From JBHHUI01 sp965248775 (GTDB lineage: Bacteria; Chloroflexota; Anaerolineae; Anaerolineales; JBHHUI01), in NCBI GenBank assembly GCA_965248775.1, contig OZ252150.1, positions 3,906,001 to 3,970,000 on the forward strand: a stretch of DNA of 64,000 bases, given 5' to 3'. Positions 7,885 through 16,178 of this stretch are shown in pieces. Both the position numbers and the translations under genes were made by a program. Each line of letters begins with the position of its first letter. The stretch's first letter is position 1. The notes beneath the pieces are model-generated. The model ran no database searches and was not told the DNA's origin. It worked only from the letters and a program-made list of their open reading frames with translations.

Positions 7885-8448
7885 ATGCCCCGCCTGACAT
7901 CGATTTACACCCGCAAGGGTGATGATGGTACGACAGCACTCGGGAGTAAGACCCGCGTTGCCAAGGACTCACAGCGCGTCACGGCCTATGGCACAACGGA
8001 CGAATTAAGTTCGGTGGTGGGAGTCGCTCTTGCAAATGGGCTGAGCGAACGACTCGCCAATGTGCTGCCCGGAATACAGAATGATCTTTTTCATCTCGGT
8101 TCCGATCTGTGTTTCCCAGAGGCGGATAAAAAAGAGTATTCCATACCGCAGATCGAAGCGCGCCATGTGGAGGCTCTCGAAACGCTTATCGATGAATTGA
8201 CTGCAGTAGTTGGCCCACTGGATAACTTCATCTTGCCCGGAGGGGCGCCGGGGGCGGCTTTTCTACAACTGGCCCGCACGGTTTGCCGCCGCGCCGAGCG
8301 GGAGGTGGTCAGCCTCAAACGGGAGGAGGCCATCGGCCCGTACGTGCTCCAATATCTCAACCGGCTGTCCGACGCATTGTTTGTCATGGCGCGCTACGAA
8401 AACCATCAGCGCGCAGTGCCGGAGCCGCTCTGGGACTCGCGGGCTTAA
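7885..8448 (+). CDS. pduO: PduO-type ATP:cob(I)alamin adenosyltransferase
   Basis: It makes adenosylcobalamin by moving the adenosyl group of ATP to cob(I)alamin. The N-terminal ATP-binding motif YTRKGDDGTTALG, the YGTTDELSS block, RTVCRRAERE and the C-terminal LNRLSDALFVMARYEN are all present; the length of 187 is right for the family. A GGAGG lies six bases before the ATG. It is divergent from the btuF operon and its start is about 70 bases from the riboswitch, so the promoters lie back to back. The riboswitch is on the other strand and is not expected to act on this gene. Confidence 0.95.
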   Translation: MPRLTSIYTRKGDDGTTALGSKTRVAKDSQRVTAYGTTDELSSVVGVALANGLSERLANVLPGIQNDLFHLGSDLCFPEADKKEYSIPQIEARHVEALETLIDELTAVVGPLDNFILPGGAPGAAFLQLARTVCRRAEREVVSLKREEAIGPYVLQYLNRLSDALFVMARYENHQRAVPEPLWDSRA

Positions 8449-8478
8449 TTTGACGCAACCTACGCAGCGTGCGTAATA

Positions 8479-10266
8479 CTAACCTGGAACTTCTAACTCT
8501 TCAATTTCATCGACCAGGCGTGATAGGAAGTCAAAGCCACCCTGCCAGAAATCGGGAGAGGCCATATCAATGCCCGCCTCACCGAGAATATGCGCCGGAC
8601 TTGCCGAACCACCATACGAGAGAATCTTGATGTACTGCGGCTTGAAAGCGTCGCCCTGCTCCTGATAACGTTGGTAGAGGGCATAGACGAGCAGTTGACC
8701 AAAGCTATAGGCATAGGTATAGAAAGGCACATCATAGATGTGCGGGATGGCCACCCACTCGTGCTTGAACTCATCAGTGAGTTCAAGCGAGTCGCCAAAC
8801 TGCTCCTTCAAACTCTCCATATAGGCCGTATTTAATTCATCCACGCTGGCGTTTGCTTGAATCATCTCATGTGCCTGGCGCTCGAAGATTGTGAAATACG
8901 CCTGCCGCATTACGGTCGCATAAGCATCATCCACGGCAAAGGCGATCAGATCACGCCGGACAGTCGGATCGGACTCTTCCGCCAGCAAGCGATCGGTTAC
9001 CAACATCTCCGAAAATACGGAAGCCGTCTCTGCCAGCGGCAATGCGGAATGGAATGTAAAGATCGAGTGCGTTTCCGCTAGTACTGCATGCACGGCATGG
9101 CCGAGTTCGTGCGCGATTGTTGCGACATCATTCGCCGTTCCATCGAAATTCGCCAGCACATAGGGGGTATGTCCCGGTATAGCGCTCATGCAGAATGCGC
9201 CGCCACGCTTGCCAGTGCGAATCTCGGCGTCAATGTGGTCGTCGTCAAACACCCGCCGAGCCGCAGCTGCGATTTGCGGTGAGAAAGCGTTGAACGTTTC
9301 CAAGACCATATCCACTGCATCGCCGTAGGTATACTCTTTATCCGCGGTGGACAGCGGGGCGTAGATATCGTAGCGACGCAACTTCTCCATGCCGAGCAAA
9401 CTACCCTTCATTCGGAACCAGCGCTGAAAAATCCCTACATTCTTGCGACTCACATCCAGAAGCGTGTCTGTCACCACATCGGGAATATCATTGACCAGAT
9501 TCCGCACTGCGATTGGCGAGTTGAAACTGCGCAGCTTCACTTGCTCTGCGTGCCAATCGCGTACGCGGTGCGTGTAAATCTGCGCCAGCACAAGGGCATC
9601 CTCGCCGTAGACTCGGAATAGTTCCTGATATGCCGCCGCGCGCACATCAGGATCAGGCTTGAACACATATGACATCAATTCGCCGCGCGTCAGCTCTTTC
9701 TCTTCCCCGTCTATTGTGAGCTTGAACTTGTACGCATTCGTGAGCATGGCGTACACCGTCGTCAGGGCATTGACACCGTTCACGTCCTTGATGTTGATGA
9801 GTTGTTCTTCGCGTTCCGGGAGTACGTGCGGCTTGAAAGCACGTTCCTGTTCGAGGTAGTAGTTCAGGTCTTCTGGGGCGCCTGCGAGCAAACGTGCGGC
9901 AGCTTCATCTTCCAAAGCCTTCCACCACAAGCCGAAAAAGAGCACCCGATTCTGAATCTCCGTGAGCAGTTGTTCGATGCGCCCCTGGAACGCGAGTGCT
10001 TTTTGGTCTTGCGTATCTTCCGCGAACCATAAGCCCGAGTAGGCCCCCAGTCGATGAGCAGACTCGCGCATTGTCTCGCTCAACGTCAACGCGGCATTAA
10101 AATCTTCGCTGGCAATGTCCTCGTTCAGCTTCCCTCGCAGACCTTCGAATGCGCCAACGGTTTCTTCGAGCTGCGCAATCACCTCTTCTACTGGTTCCCC
10201 TTCGGGTGCTATTAGCAGCTTGCTTAGGTCCCAACCCCCGAGTTTGTACTGTCCGTTGACGCTCAT
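8479..10266 (-). CDS. pepF: Oligoendopeptidase F family peptidase (M3B)
   Basis: A cytoplasmic zinc metallopeptidase that cleaves short peptides. The protein has 595 residues, the typical length. The zinc site is TIAHELGHAVHA (HExxH) in the second half, followed downstream by the ETASVFSEML glutamate block. The Tyr/His-rich YDVPFYTYAYSFGQLL near the end is also characteristic. A good AGGAG lies five bases before the ATG. The gene is convergent with pduO and 25 bases downstream of ychF on the same strand, so ychF and pepF may be co-transcribed. Confidence 0.95.
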   Translation of the reverse strand: MSVNGQYKLGGWDLSKLLIAPEGEPVEEVIAQLEETVGAFEGLRGKLNEDIASEDFNAALTLSETMRESAHRLGAYSGLWFAEDTQDQKALAFQGRIEQLLTEIQNRVLFFGLWWKALEDEAAARLLAGAPEDLNYYLEQERAFKPHVLPEREEQLINIKDVNGVNALTTVYAMLTNAYKFKLTIDGEEKELTRGELMSYVFKPDPDVRAAAYQELFRVYGEDALVLAQIYTHRVRDWHAEQVKLRSFNSPIAVRNLVNDIPDVVTDTLLDVSRKNVGIFQRWFRMKGSLLGMEKLRRYDIYAPLSTADKEYTYGDAVDMVLETFNAFSPQIAAAARRVFDDDHIDAEIRTGKRGGAFCMSAIPGHTPYVLANFDGTANDVATIAHELGHAVHAVLAETHSIFTFHSALPLAETASVFSEMLVTDRLLAEESDPTVRRDLIAFAVDDAYATVMRQAYFTIFERQAHEMIQANASVDELNTAYMESLKEQFGDSLELTDEFKHEWVAIPHIYDVPFYTYAYSFGQLLVYALYQRYQEQGDAFKPQYIKILSYGGSASPAHILGEAGIDMASPDFWQGGFDFLSRLVDEIEELEVPG

Positions 10267-10291
10267 TGATTCTCCTATCTCTGATATCCGT

Positions 10292-11365
10292 TTACTTCTT
10301 CGCGGGTGGCGAGAAGCGGATGCTCACTATATCGCCATCCTGAACGACATACTCTTTGCCTTCTAAGCGCCACTTGCCGGCCGATTTTAATTCTGCTTCC
10401 GAACCGTGTTCTTCCAACGCCGCATAAGTAAAGACCTCTGCGCGAATAAATCCAGAATATAAATCTGTATGGATCGTCGCGGCCGCATCCGGTGCGGTGG
10501 CCCCTGCCGGTACTGTCCAGGCCCGCACTTCATCTTCGCCTACAGTGAAGAACGACTGCAAATGCAACAAATCATACGACAACCGGATCATGCGATTTAG
10601 GCTTGGCTCACTGAGATCATACTCTGTCAGAAACAACGCCGCCTCATCTGGCTCCAATTGTGCGATCTCCATTTCGAGTTTGCCACGCACCGCGACCAAA
10701 CTCTCATCGACTGCAGCAGAAGCGCCGCTGCCATTTTCATTTGTATTGTATACGTTGAGCTTCGGTATCAGGGTGAGCAGACTATAGCTGTATAACATGC
10801 GCTGCTCATCCGGTGTAAAGTTCTGCGTTAATAATACATTGCCATCTTCAAGGATGGATTGCAAACGGCTAAACAATACCTGCTCGTTTGCTATCTCGGC
10901 GCGGTCACGCCCGCCCCCTTTGTTGCGTTCATCTTCCAACCTTTCGAGTTTGCGCTCAACTGCCAACAAGTCGTTGAGCAGCAGTTCGTCATCCAATGCG
11001 CTGCTGTCTCGCACGGGATCAATAGAGTCGAACAGGTGCGGAACATTCTCATCATCGAAGGCGCGAACAACGTGCAGAAAGCCGTCCATCTGGGCCAGTA
11101 CATTTAATAGCGGTCCCGAGAATGGGGTTTGACCCCCCTCGAGCCCGGCAATATCAGCGTAAGTGACCTGTGCGTAGACCGTTTTACGGGGTTTATAAAA
11201 ATTGGCGAGCCAATCGACACGCGGGTCCGGAACCTTGACAACAGCTTGTTGCACTTCAAAACGTCCACCGCCGATCATGCGACCCACAGGCCGATCATCG
11301 CCGGTCAATGCATTGAATACAGTTGTTTTTCCGGACTGCGGCAGCCCGATAATTCCCAGCTTCAT
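10292..11365 (-). CDS. ychF: YchF/OLA1-type P-loop ATPase
   Basis: A TRAFAC-class nucleotide-binding protein with a C-terminal TGS domain that associates with ribosomes. The P-loop is GLPQSGKT (residues 7-14), G3 is DIAGLEGG, and the base-specificity motif is NTNENG. That is the NxxE form which in YchF proteins replaces NKxD and favours ATP over GTP. A coiled-coil segment with ERKLERLEDE lies between about 130 and 155. The TGS end reads VVQDGDIVSIRFSPPAKK. The length of 357 is normal. Its neighbours are tRNA-Leu upstream (divergent) and pepF downstream. Confidence 0.93.
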   Translation of the reverse strand: MKLGIIGLPQSGKTTVFNALTGDDRPVGRMIGGGRFEVQQAVVKVPDPRVDWLANFYKPRKTVYAQVTYADIAGLEGGQTPFSGPLLNVLAQMDGFLHVVRAFDDENVPHLFDSIDPVRDSSALDDELLLNDLLAVERKLERLEDERNKGGGRDRAEIANEQVLFSRLQSILEDGNVLLTQNFTPDEQRMLYSYSLLTLIPKLNVYNTNENGSGASAAVDESLVAVRGKLEMEIAQLEPDEAALFLTEYDLSEPSLNRMIRLSYDLLHLQSFFTVGEDEVRAWTVPAGATAPDAAATIHTDLYSGFIRAEVFTYAALEEHGSEAELKSAGKWRLEGKEYVVQDGDIVSIRFSPPAKK

Positions 11366-11488
11366 ATCTAATGTGGAATGATAAATTTGGAATGCGAATC
11401 ACGAACCGTATTCGTCATTTCGCAATCCGCGATTGGAATGGGTTTGGGTTGACCAGAGGCTATCGTTCGCTTAGAATTCAAAGCGCGT

Positions 11489-11570
11489 GCCGAAGTGGCG
11501 GAATTGGCAGACGCGCGCGACTCAAAATCGCGTTCCTCCGGGAGTGTGGGTTCGATTCCCACCTTCGGCA
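11489..11570 (+). tRNA. tRNA-Leu (anticodon CAA)
   Basis: The acceptor stem GCCGAAG pairs with CTTCGGC, and the discriminator is A at 11570. The anticodon loop CTCAAAA gives anticodon CAA at 11523-11525, reading UUG. A long variable arm (TTCCTCCGGGAG region) and the T-loop GGTTCGATTCC complete a class II tRNA of 82 bases. CCA is not encoded. Confidence 0.97.
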
Positions 11571-11753
11571 CTTTTAGTCACGCGCCCATGCTCCAGTTTC
11601 AGAGCGGGCGCGATTATAGCATAGGCCAACATTCGGTCGGCGGGGCGCAAGAGCATGTCGCTCCGTTTTTAATTCTACAAAACAGAAGACCATATAGCAA
11701 AACCCGTCCTGCAGAGTCCAAGTCTGTAACGCTCCGGCTGCTTACACCGTGAA

Positions 11754-11921
11754 GCCCAGTAACGAACTGGGTCGCTATACTGGGCCGGGGCGTGCAGACT
11801 GCCTCGCCAAGCCACGGCTTGACGTGGTGAAAAGTACTGGGGCGGGATGCGCATCACGATGCTGCACAGTGCCGAATATCGACCCAGTTCGATTGGTACT
11901 GGGTGCACTGCGTCGGTATCG
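11754..11921. repeat. Cluster of palindromic repeats (family member B)
   Basis: This otherwise gene-free stretch holds several interleaved inverted units of CCCAGT and ACTGGG. Two exact 12-base blocks are shared with the cluster at 63647: CGACCCAGTTCG at 11880-11891 and CGTGCAGACTGC at 11791-11802. With flanks, 19 of 20 bases match between 11872-11891 and 63682-63701. Further local palindromes such as GCATCACGATGC occur inside. No coding sequence is supported between 11582 and 11988 apart from open frame. Confidence 0.75.
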
Positions 11922-11988
11922 CACGCGACAAGTGCGTCACTTTGCTATGGGGATAGGATTTTTGAGGGGTTTGCCTCTTTACTTGCCA

Positions 11989-12432
11989 ATGGGCTCGCAC
12001 GATTATCAATACCGACGTAGACAAAGGCGCAAACAAGAACGACGTTCGTTCCATCGCCGCCCCAGCCCGATCAGCCGAGTCTCCATTGCGAATCTGATCA
12101 TCGGTCTCGTAATTGGCATCGGTCTGGCTCTGTTTTACGCTTGGGTTTTAAGCCCGGTCGAGATCGATGACTCCACGCCCGGCGCACTCGAATCCCAATT
12201 CCGAGATGATTACATTCTGCTGATCGCAGAAACATATAGCGTTGACCAGGATCTGGACGTTGCGAATGCGCGCCTCGATACATTGCAACTTTCCAACCCA
12301 ACAGAGCATGTCACGGAGTTGGCCGAACGTATGATCGTGACAGGCGCAAACCGTAATGAAATTCGGCGTGTGGTTGGGTTGGCCTTCGCATTGGATGCCG
12401 TCAGCCCGGCCATGGAGCCTTACCTGCCATGA
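11989..12432 (+). CDS. Single-pass membrane protein, paralogue of the next gene
   Basis: Unknown function, 147 residues from the ATG at 11989; another in-frame ATG at 11947 is possible and neither has a good ribosome site. The first 35 residues are very basic (YRRRQRRKQERRSFHRR), then one transmembrane helix (LIIGLVIGIGLALFYAWVL). An external helical domain follows (DDYILLIAETYSVDQDLDVANARLDTL). It aligns along its length with the downstream protein (GIGLALFYAWVLSPVEI against GIGLGLVYGLAISPVDF). The stop overlaps the next start as ATGA, so the two are co-translated. The open frame extends left through the repeat cluster, but that part is not believed to be coding. Confidence 0.7.
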   Translation: MGSHDYQYRRRQRRKQERRSFHRRPSPISRVSIANLIIGLVIGIGLALFYAWVLSPVEIDDSTPGALESQFRDDYILLIAETYSVDQDLDVANARLDTLQLSNPTEHVTELAERMIVTGANRNEIRRVVGLAFALDAVSPAMEPYLP

Positions 12433-13238
12433 ACGTCATTCGGCTCAATGTAATCGGGTTGGGGATATTGCTCGGCATCGGTCTTGGTTTGGTTTATGGG
12501 CTCGCCATCAGCCCGGTCGATTTCACCAACACCACGCCCGCCGACCTGCGCGCTGATTACCAGGAGCAGTACATCATTATGTCGGCGGCTTCTTTCCATA
12601 CCACCGGCGATCTATCTCGGGCAGAGAGTCGCTTGCAGGCGCTCGGCAGCAGCGATCCGGCAGAGAGTGTCACCGCATTGGCCCAACGAGCTGCAGCACA
12701 GCAACGGGATGAACAGGTTGTGACCTGGCTTGGCGAACTGGCCTTTGCACTGGGCGTCGCACTCGACCCGGTAACGCCGGGCGCGGAAGTCGTTGCTATT
12801 TCCACCGAGATCCCCGTCCCTGTAACAGAGACACCCTCTCCCGTCATCGAAGAAACATCGCCCGAAATCACCAGTGTACCTTCGCCAACCGCGACCGCTG
12901 TATATGACTTCACATTTATTTCACGAGCGGTCGTCTGCGACGCGACGCTGGGAGAGCCATTGTTGCAAGTGCAGATCAGCAATGAACTCGGCGATGCGCT
13001 GCCCGGCGTTCCGGTAAAGATCATCTGGCCGACCGGCGACGACCGCTTCTATACCGGCCTGAAGCCCGAAATCAGCGCCGGCTATGGTGATTTCACGATG
13101 TCGGCTGACATCAAATACGAAGTTCAGGTCGGCAACCGTACACCACCCGCTGCGGAGATCAGTATCCCGGTCTGCACAGATGAAGACGGCAGCGAGTATG
13201 CCGGCTCCATCCGCATCGAAATCCAGCGCGGAGGTTAG
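12429..13238 (+). CDS. Membrane-anchored protein with paralogous N-domain and Ig/carboxypeptidase-regulatory-like tail
   Basis: Function unknown, 269 residues. A transmembrane helix occupies about residues 7-27 (VIGLGILLGIGLGLVYGLAIS). The next 95 residues are the same helical domain as in the preceding gene (DYQEQYIIMSAASFHTTGDLSRAESRLQAL). After a Thr/Pro/Glu-rich linker (residues about 125-160) comes a beta-rich C-terminal domain that begins DFTFISRAVVCDATLG. It contains LPGVPVKIIWPTGDDRFYTG, like an extracellular Ig or carboxypeptidase-regulatory fold, with two cysteines that could form a disulphide. The two genes look like a tandem duplication in which only the second copy gained the outer domain. 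Confidence 0.7.
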   Translation: MNVIRLNVIGLGILLGIGLGLVYGLAISPVDFTNTTPADLRADYQEQYIIMSAASFHTTGDLSRAESRLQALGSSDPAESVTALAQRAAAQQRDEQVVTWLGELAFALGVALDPVTPGAEVVAISTEIPVPVTETPSPVIEETSPEITSVPSPTATAVYDFTFISRAVVCDATLGEPLLQVQISNELGDALPGVPVKIIWPTGDDRFYTGLKPEISAGYGDFTMSADIKYEVQVGNRTPPAAEISIPVCTDEDGSEYAGSIRIEIQRGG

Positions 13239-13245
13239 AAAAGTT

Positions 13246-13264
13246 ATGAATTCTGACGATTATT
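13246..13264 (+). pseudogene. Severed 5' end of the methyltransferase gene
   Basis: GGAGG at 13230-13234 and ATG at 13246 start a frame that runs only six codons (M N S D D Y) before the IS boundary. Joining base 13264 to 14757 restores the frame exactly, so this is the original start of the methyltransferase gene now found at 14757-15568; the rebuilt gene has 276 codons. Confidence 0.85.
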
Positions 13265-14749
13265 CTCGAGTGTTGTGATTTGAGTGAAAAGGCTCAAGCA
13301 GCCAAAGAGTAAGCCTGCTTGGCGAATAAGTACGAGAAGACTTGTTGCTCGTCAGTACCGTCAGACAGAGAGCCGTGAGCCGGCAAGATCAATGCTTCGA
13401 TTAGCTGCTGGCTTTGTTGGCGAATAACCTGCCCGATGGATTGGATGGGCGCGCAGACCTTGTCACGACGCGATGTGGGCAAACAGTGCAGGTGCAGGAA
13501 CGAATAGGCCACGAAGACCAGTGACCAGTGCTTATGAATGGCGGCGGCCGAGCGCATGCGATATTCGTGGAGCCCCAGGTTCTGTTTGGCGTCTTGATAA
13601 AAGGTCTCAATCGGCCAACGGAGCAGATAGGTTGCGATGATCTTCTTGGCATCCCAACTGAGATGGCTGCTGACCAGCACGGCATAGGTGCCGGTTAAAT
13701 CAGGCTTGGCAAAGCTGATGACCAGCCGTACCTTCCCCAAAGTCGGGATGCGTACATTCTTGCTGAAGCAGTAGTAGGTCTGCTCGCCCACTTGCATCGG
13801 TTTGAAAGCGGAAGGTGGGATAAGCGGCACTAGGTCCTGCACCTTGATGTGCGGACCATCAAAGCGCATGCGTTCGCCGGAAGCATCCTGGAGCACAAAG
13901 CTGTTGGTGATAAGGTTGCGGTTGTTTTTCAGCAGGCTGATCCAGTGCTTGCCATGCGCACTGAGAACTTCGAGCAATTCGGGTGCCAGGTACCAGGCGT
14001 CGAACAGCACCGTTTCAAAGGGCAAATCGTGCGCCAGCGCCGCCTTGACATGTTCAGCCGCCAGCGAAATCTTGGTCTGAAAAGATTCGTCCAGAGCCCG
14101 GAACTCTGGGTCGGCCAGCAAGGTGGGTGCGACTTGACGTTTGAAGCGATTACGCTCCTTCTTGGTTTTCGGGATCGTAGCGTCGGGCAACAGTTTCTTG
14201 ACGAACGCTTCCCAGTCGGTGACTTCTTCGTAGCGCCGGTACAGTCGCCAGTCGGCCGGAAAGCGAACCGCGCCGCTGATGTAGTGGCCGGTGACCAGAT
14301 TGTGCGCTAGCGGATACATGTGGTTGCCGTGGTTGTAATGTTGGTCAATGTATTCGAACAGACTGCCGACGTGCTCGCACAAAGTATCATCGATGGCCAG
14401 CATCGATTTGCGGGCGCCCTGGCGCTGACGCTGACGCTTGGTTTGCTGGAATAAGTATGCAATGCGTTCCTGGTTCAGTTCCGCGGCATCCCAGTTCGCT
14501 TCCGACAAGAAGCGCGACAGGTTGGTCTTGTCAGCGCTATCCAACAGGCAGCGCGTCATGTTCGCCATCGACTTGTTCTTCAACACAATCAGTCCGGTTA
14601 GATAATTCTCGAAATGCCGGAACTGACAGCGGTTTTCAAACACCCCGCGAAAGCTGGCGCTGTGCTCTGATACGATGGGAGCCGGTTTTACGATGGGAAG
14701 TTGCATCTGCCGAATATGCCCTAAGATCACTCAAATCACAACACTCGAG
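13265..14749 (-). mobile_element. IS4/IS701-like insertion sequence, 1485 bp
   Basis: Ends are perfect 23-bp inverted repeats (13265-13287 and 14727-14749) that begin CTCGAGTGTTGTG at the left end. The flanks carry a 7-bp direct repeat GATTATT at 13258-13264 and 14750-14756, the target duplication. One transposase gene fills the element. Both ends are intact and the duplication is unmutated, suggesting a recent jump. The 7-bp duplication is not the 4 bp usual for IS701, so the family label is loose. Confidence 0.9.
13294..14706 (-). CDS. IS4-superfamily (IS701-like) DDE transposase
   Basis: It catalyses movement of the surrounding element. The DDE triad can be seen as LAIDDTLCEH for the first Asp, VLFDAWYLAPELL for the second, and the YLLRWPIETFYQDAKQNLGLHEYRMRS block with the final Glu. 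That block matches the IS701/IS4 signature. About 470 residues from the ATG at 14706; a GTG at 14730 inside the terminal repeat could also serve. The frame is intact with no stop or shift. It is antisense to the interrupted methyltransferase. Confidence 0.88.
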   Translation of the reverse strand: MQLPIVKPAPIVSEHSASFRGVFENRCQFRHFENYLTGLIVLKNKSMANMTRCLLDSADKTNLSRFLSEANWDAAELNQERIAYLFQQTKRQRQRQGARKSMLAIDDTLCEHVGSLFEYIDQHYNHGNHMYPLAHNLVTGHYISGAVRFPADWRLYRRYEEVTDWEAFVKKLLPDATIPKTKKERNRFKRQVAPTLLADPEFRALDESFQTKISLAAEHVKAALAHDLPFETVLFDAWYLAPELLEVLSAHGKHWISLLKNNRNLITNSFVLQDASGERMRFDGPHIKVQDLVPLIPPSAFKPMQVGEQTYYCFSKNVRIPTLGKVRLVISFAKPDLTGTYAVLVSSHLSWDAKKIIATYLLRWPIETFYQDAKQNLGLHEYRMRSAAAIHKHWSLVFVAYSFLHLHCLPTSRRDKVCAPIQSIGQVIRQQSQQLIEALILPAHGSLSDGTDEQQVFSYLFAKQAYSLAA

Positions 14750-15568
14750 GATTATTCATTCCAGGATTGGTCGCGCGCAAATGAAGAAACACGGCGCGTC
14801 TGGAATTCGAACGCTGCATTCTGGAACCAGCGCATGGGTGAGGGCAACGACTTCGTGGAGTATCTGATTTGGCCAGCAACGGAGCGCCAACTCCAACTGC
14901 AGCCCGGGGAGCGCGTGCTCGATATCGCTTGCGGCAATGGTCTCACAGCACGACGGATGGCGGCACTGGGCACGGAAGTGGTTGCGATTGATTTCTCGGA
15001 GCAAATGATCCAGACAGAGCGAGAGAGAACGCTGGACGCGACGGACAAGATTGAATATCGCGTCGCGGACGCCACGGATGAAACGGCGCTCCGCGCGCTC
15101 GGGGAACGCAGCTTTGATGCAGCCCTATGCCAGATGGCGCTCTTTGATATCGCAACGCTCGACCCGCTCCTCAACGCACTTGCTAAACTTTTGCGTCCCG
15201 GTGGCCGCTTTGTATTTTCCGTGCTGCACCCTTGTTTCAATAATGCCCACGTGACCCTGTCGGCGGGGCGGCACGACAACAGCGGTCATCTCACCACTGA
15301 GTATTGGTTGAAACTCACCGGCTATCTGACTCCGAAGATCACGCGGGGTGTCGCTATGGATGATCAACCTGAACCGCATTTATATTTTGATCGGCCGCTT
15401 GAGACGCTATTGGGAGCCTGTTTCCAAGCCAGGTTTTCTATCGATGCACTGGAAGAGCGCGGCTTCGCAGCGGACCATCCAAAAGGGAGTCATAGCCTCA
15501 GTTGGAATGGGAACTTCAGCGAGTTCCCGCCGGTTATGGTGGCCTGTGCGCGATTGCCGAAGGAATGA
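14675..15568 (+). CDS. Class I SAM-dependent methyltransferase, 5' end replaced by IS sequence
   Basis: Methyltransferase fold: motif I is VLDIACGNGLTARRMA, then VVAIDFSEQMI, YRVADATDE, and FDAALCQMALFD with LLRPGGRFVFSVLHPC. The true gene began at 13246. The IS insertion moved its first 19 bases away, and the present frame is open back to 14675 through the IS terminal repeat, adding foreign residues before DYSFQDWSR. Nearly all of the domain is retained, so a protein could still be made if transcription enters from the IS end. The substrate is unknown. The next gene, a cyclase-family protein, follows 16 bases later, so the two were probably an operon. Confidence 0.85.
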   Translation: MGAGFTMGSCICRICPKITQITTLEDYSFQDWSRANEETRRVWNSNAAFWNQRMGEGNDFVEYLIWPATERQLQLQPGERVLDIACGNGLTARRMAALGTEVVAIDFSEQMIQTERERTLDATDKIEYRVADATDETALRALGERSFDAALCQMALFDIATLDPLLNALAKLLRPGGRFVFSVLHPCFNNAHVTLSAGRHDNSGHLTTEYWLKLTGYLTPKITRGVAMDDQPEPHLYFDRPLETLLGACFQARFSIDALEERGFAADHPKGSHSLSWNGNFSEFPPVMVACARLPKE

Positions 15569-15584
15569 ACCTTAAGGAAAGGCT

Positions 15585-16178
15585 ATGACAATCCACGATA
15601 TTTCTCTGACCATCAGCCCAACGCTCCCCACCTGGCCAAGCGATCCCGGCCTTGAGATTAAGCGTTTGTTCAATATGGAGCGTGGCGATAACTTTAATGT
15701 CACCCGTTGGTCGAGCAGTGTGCATTTAGGAACCCATGTGGATGCGCCCCTTCACTTTATTGCCGATGGCTCAGGTGTCGATCAGATCGACCCACAGATG
15801 CTGATCGGTCCCGCAAAGGTAGCGCCACTATTAGAGGCGGATGCAATTGGGGCAGCGGAATTGGAAACGCTCGGACTACCACCAGGCACAACGCGCTTGC
15901 TGCTCAAAACCCGCAACTCAGAGATTTGGGCGCGCGACGAGACGGAGTTTCAAACAGAATACGTTGCTATTGAAGATGATGGCGCGCACTGGCTGGTAGA
16001 GCACGGCATCCGGCTTATCGGCGTTGACTATCTCTCGGTCTCGCCATTCCATGACTCACACCTAACACATGTTGCGCTCCTGCAAGCCGGAATCGTGATC
16101 GTGGAAGGATTAAATTTGTCGGGGATCGAGCCGGGTGATTATCAATTGATCTGCTTACCGCTAAGGAACGAGAATTAA
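15585..16178 (+). CDS. Cyclase-family / kynurenine formamidase-like metal hydrolase, C-terminus altered by IS
   Basis: The signature HLGTHVDAPLHF (about residues 46-57) provides the metal-binding His/Asp residues of the cyclase family, which includes KynB formamidase and related amide hydrolases. The start follows AAGGAAAGG. The last residues after CLPL are encoded by the end of an IS element. On the far side of that element, bases 17497-17546 continue the original frame with a normal family ending (GAPARAVLID). The intact gene would encode 209 residues; the present one is 197 with three foreign residues. The lost tail may affect folding or dimerisation. The physiological substrate is not evident. 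Confidence 0.85.
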   Translation: MTIHDISLTISPTLPTWPSDPGLEIKRLFNMERGDNFNVTRWSSSVHLGTHVDAPLHFIADGSGVDQIDPQMLIGPAKVAPLLEADAIGAAELETLGLPPGTTRLLLKTRNSEIWARDETEFQTEYVAIEDDGAHWLVEHGIRLIGVDYLSVSPFHDSHLTHVALLQAGIVIVEGLNLSGIEPGDYQLICLPLRNEN

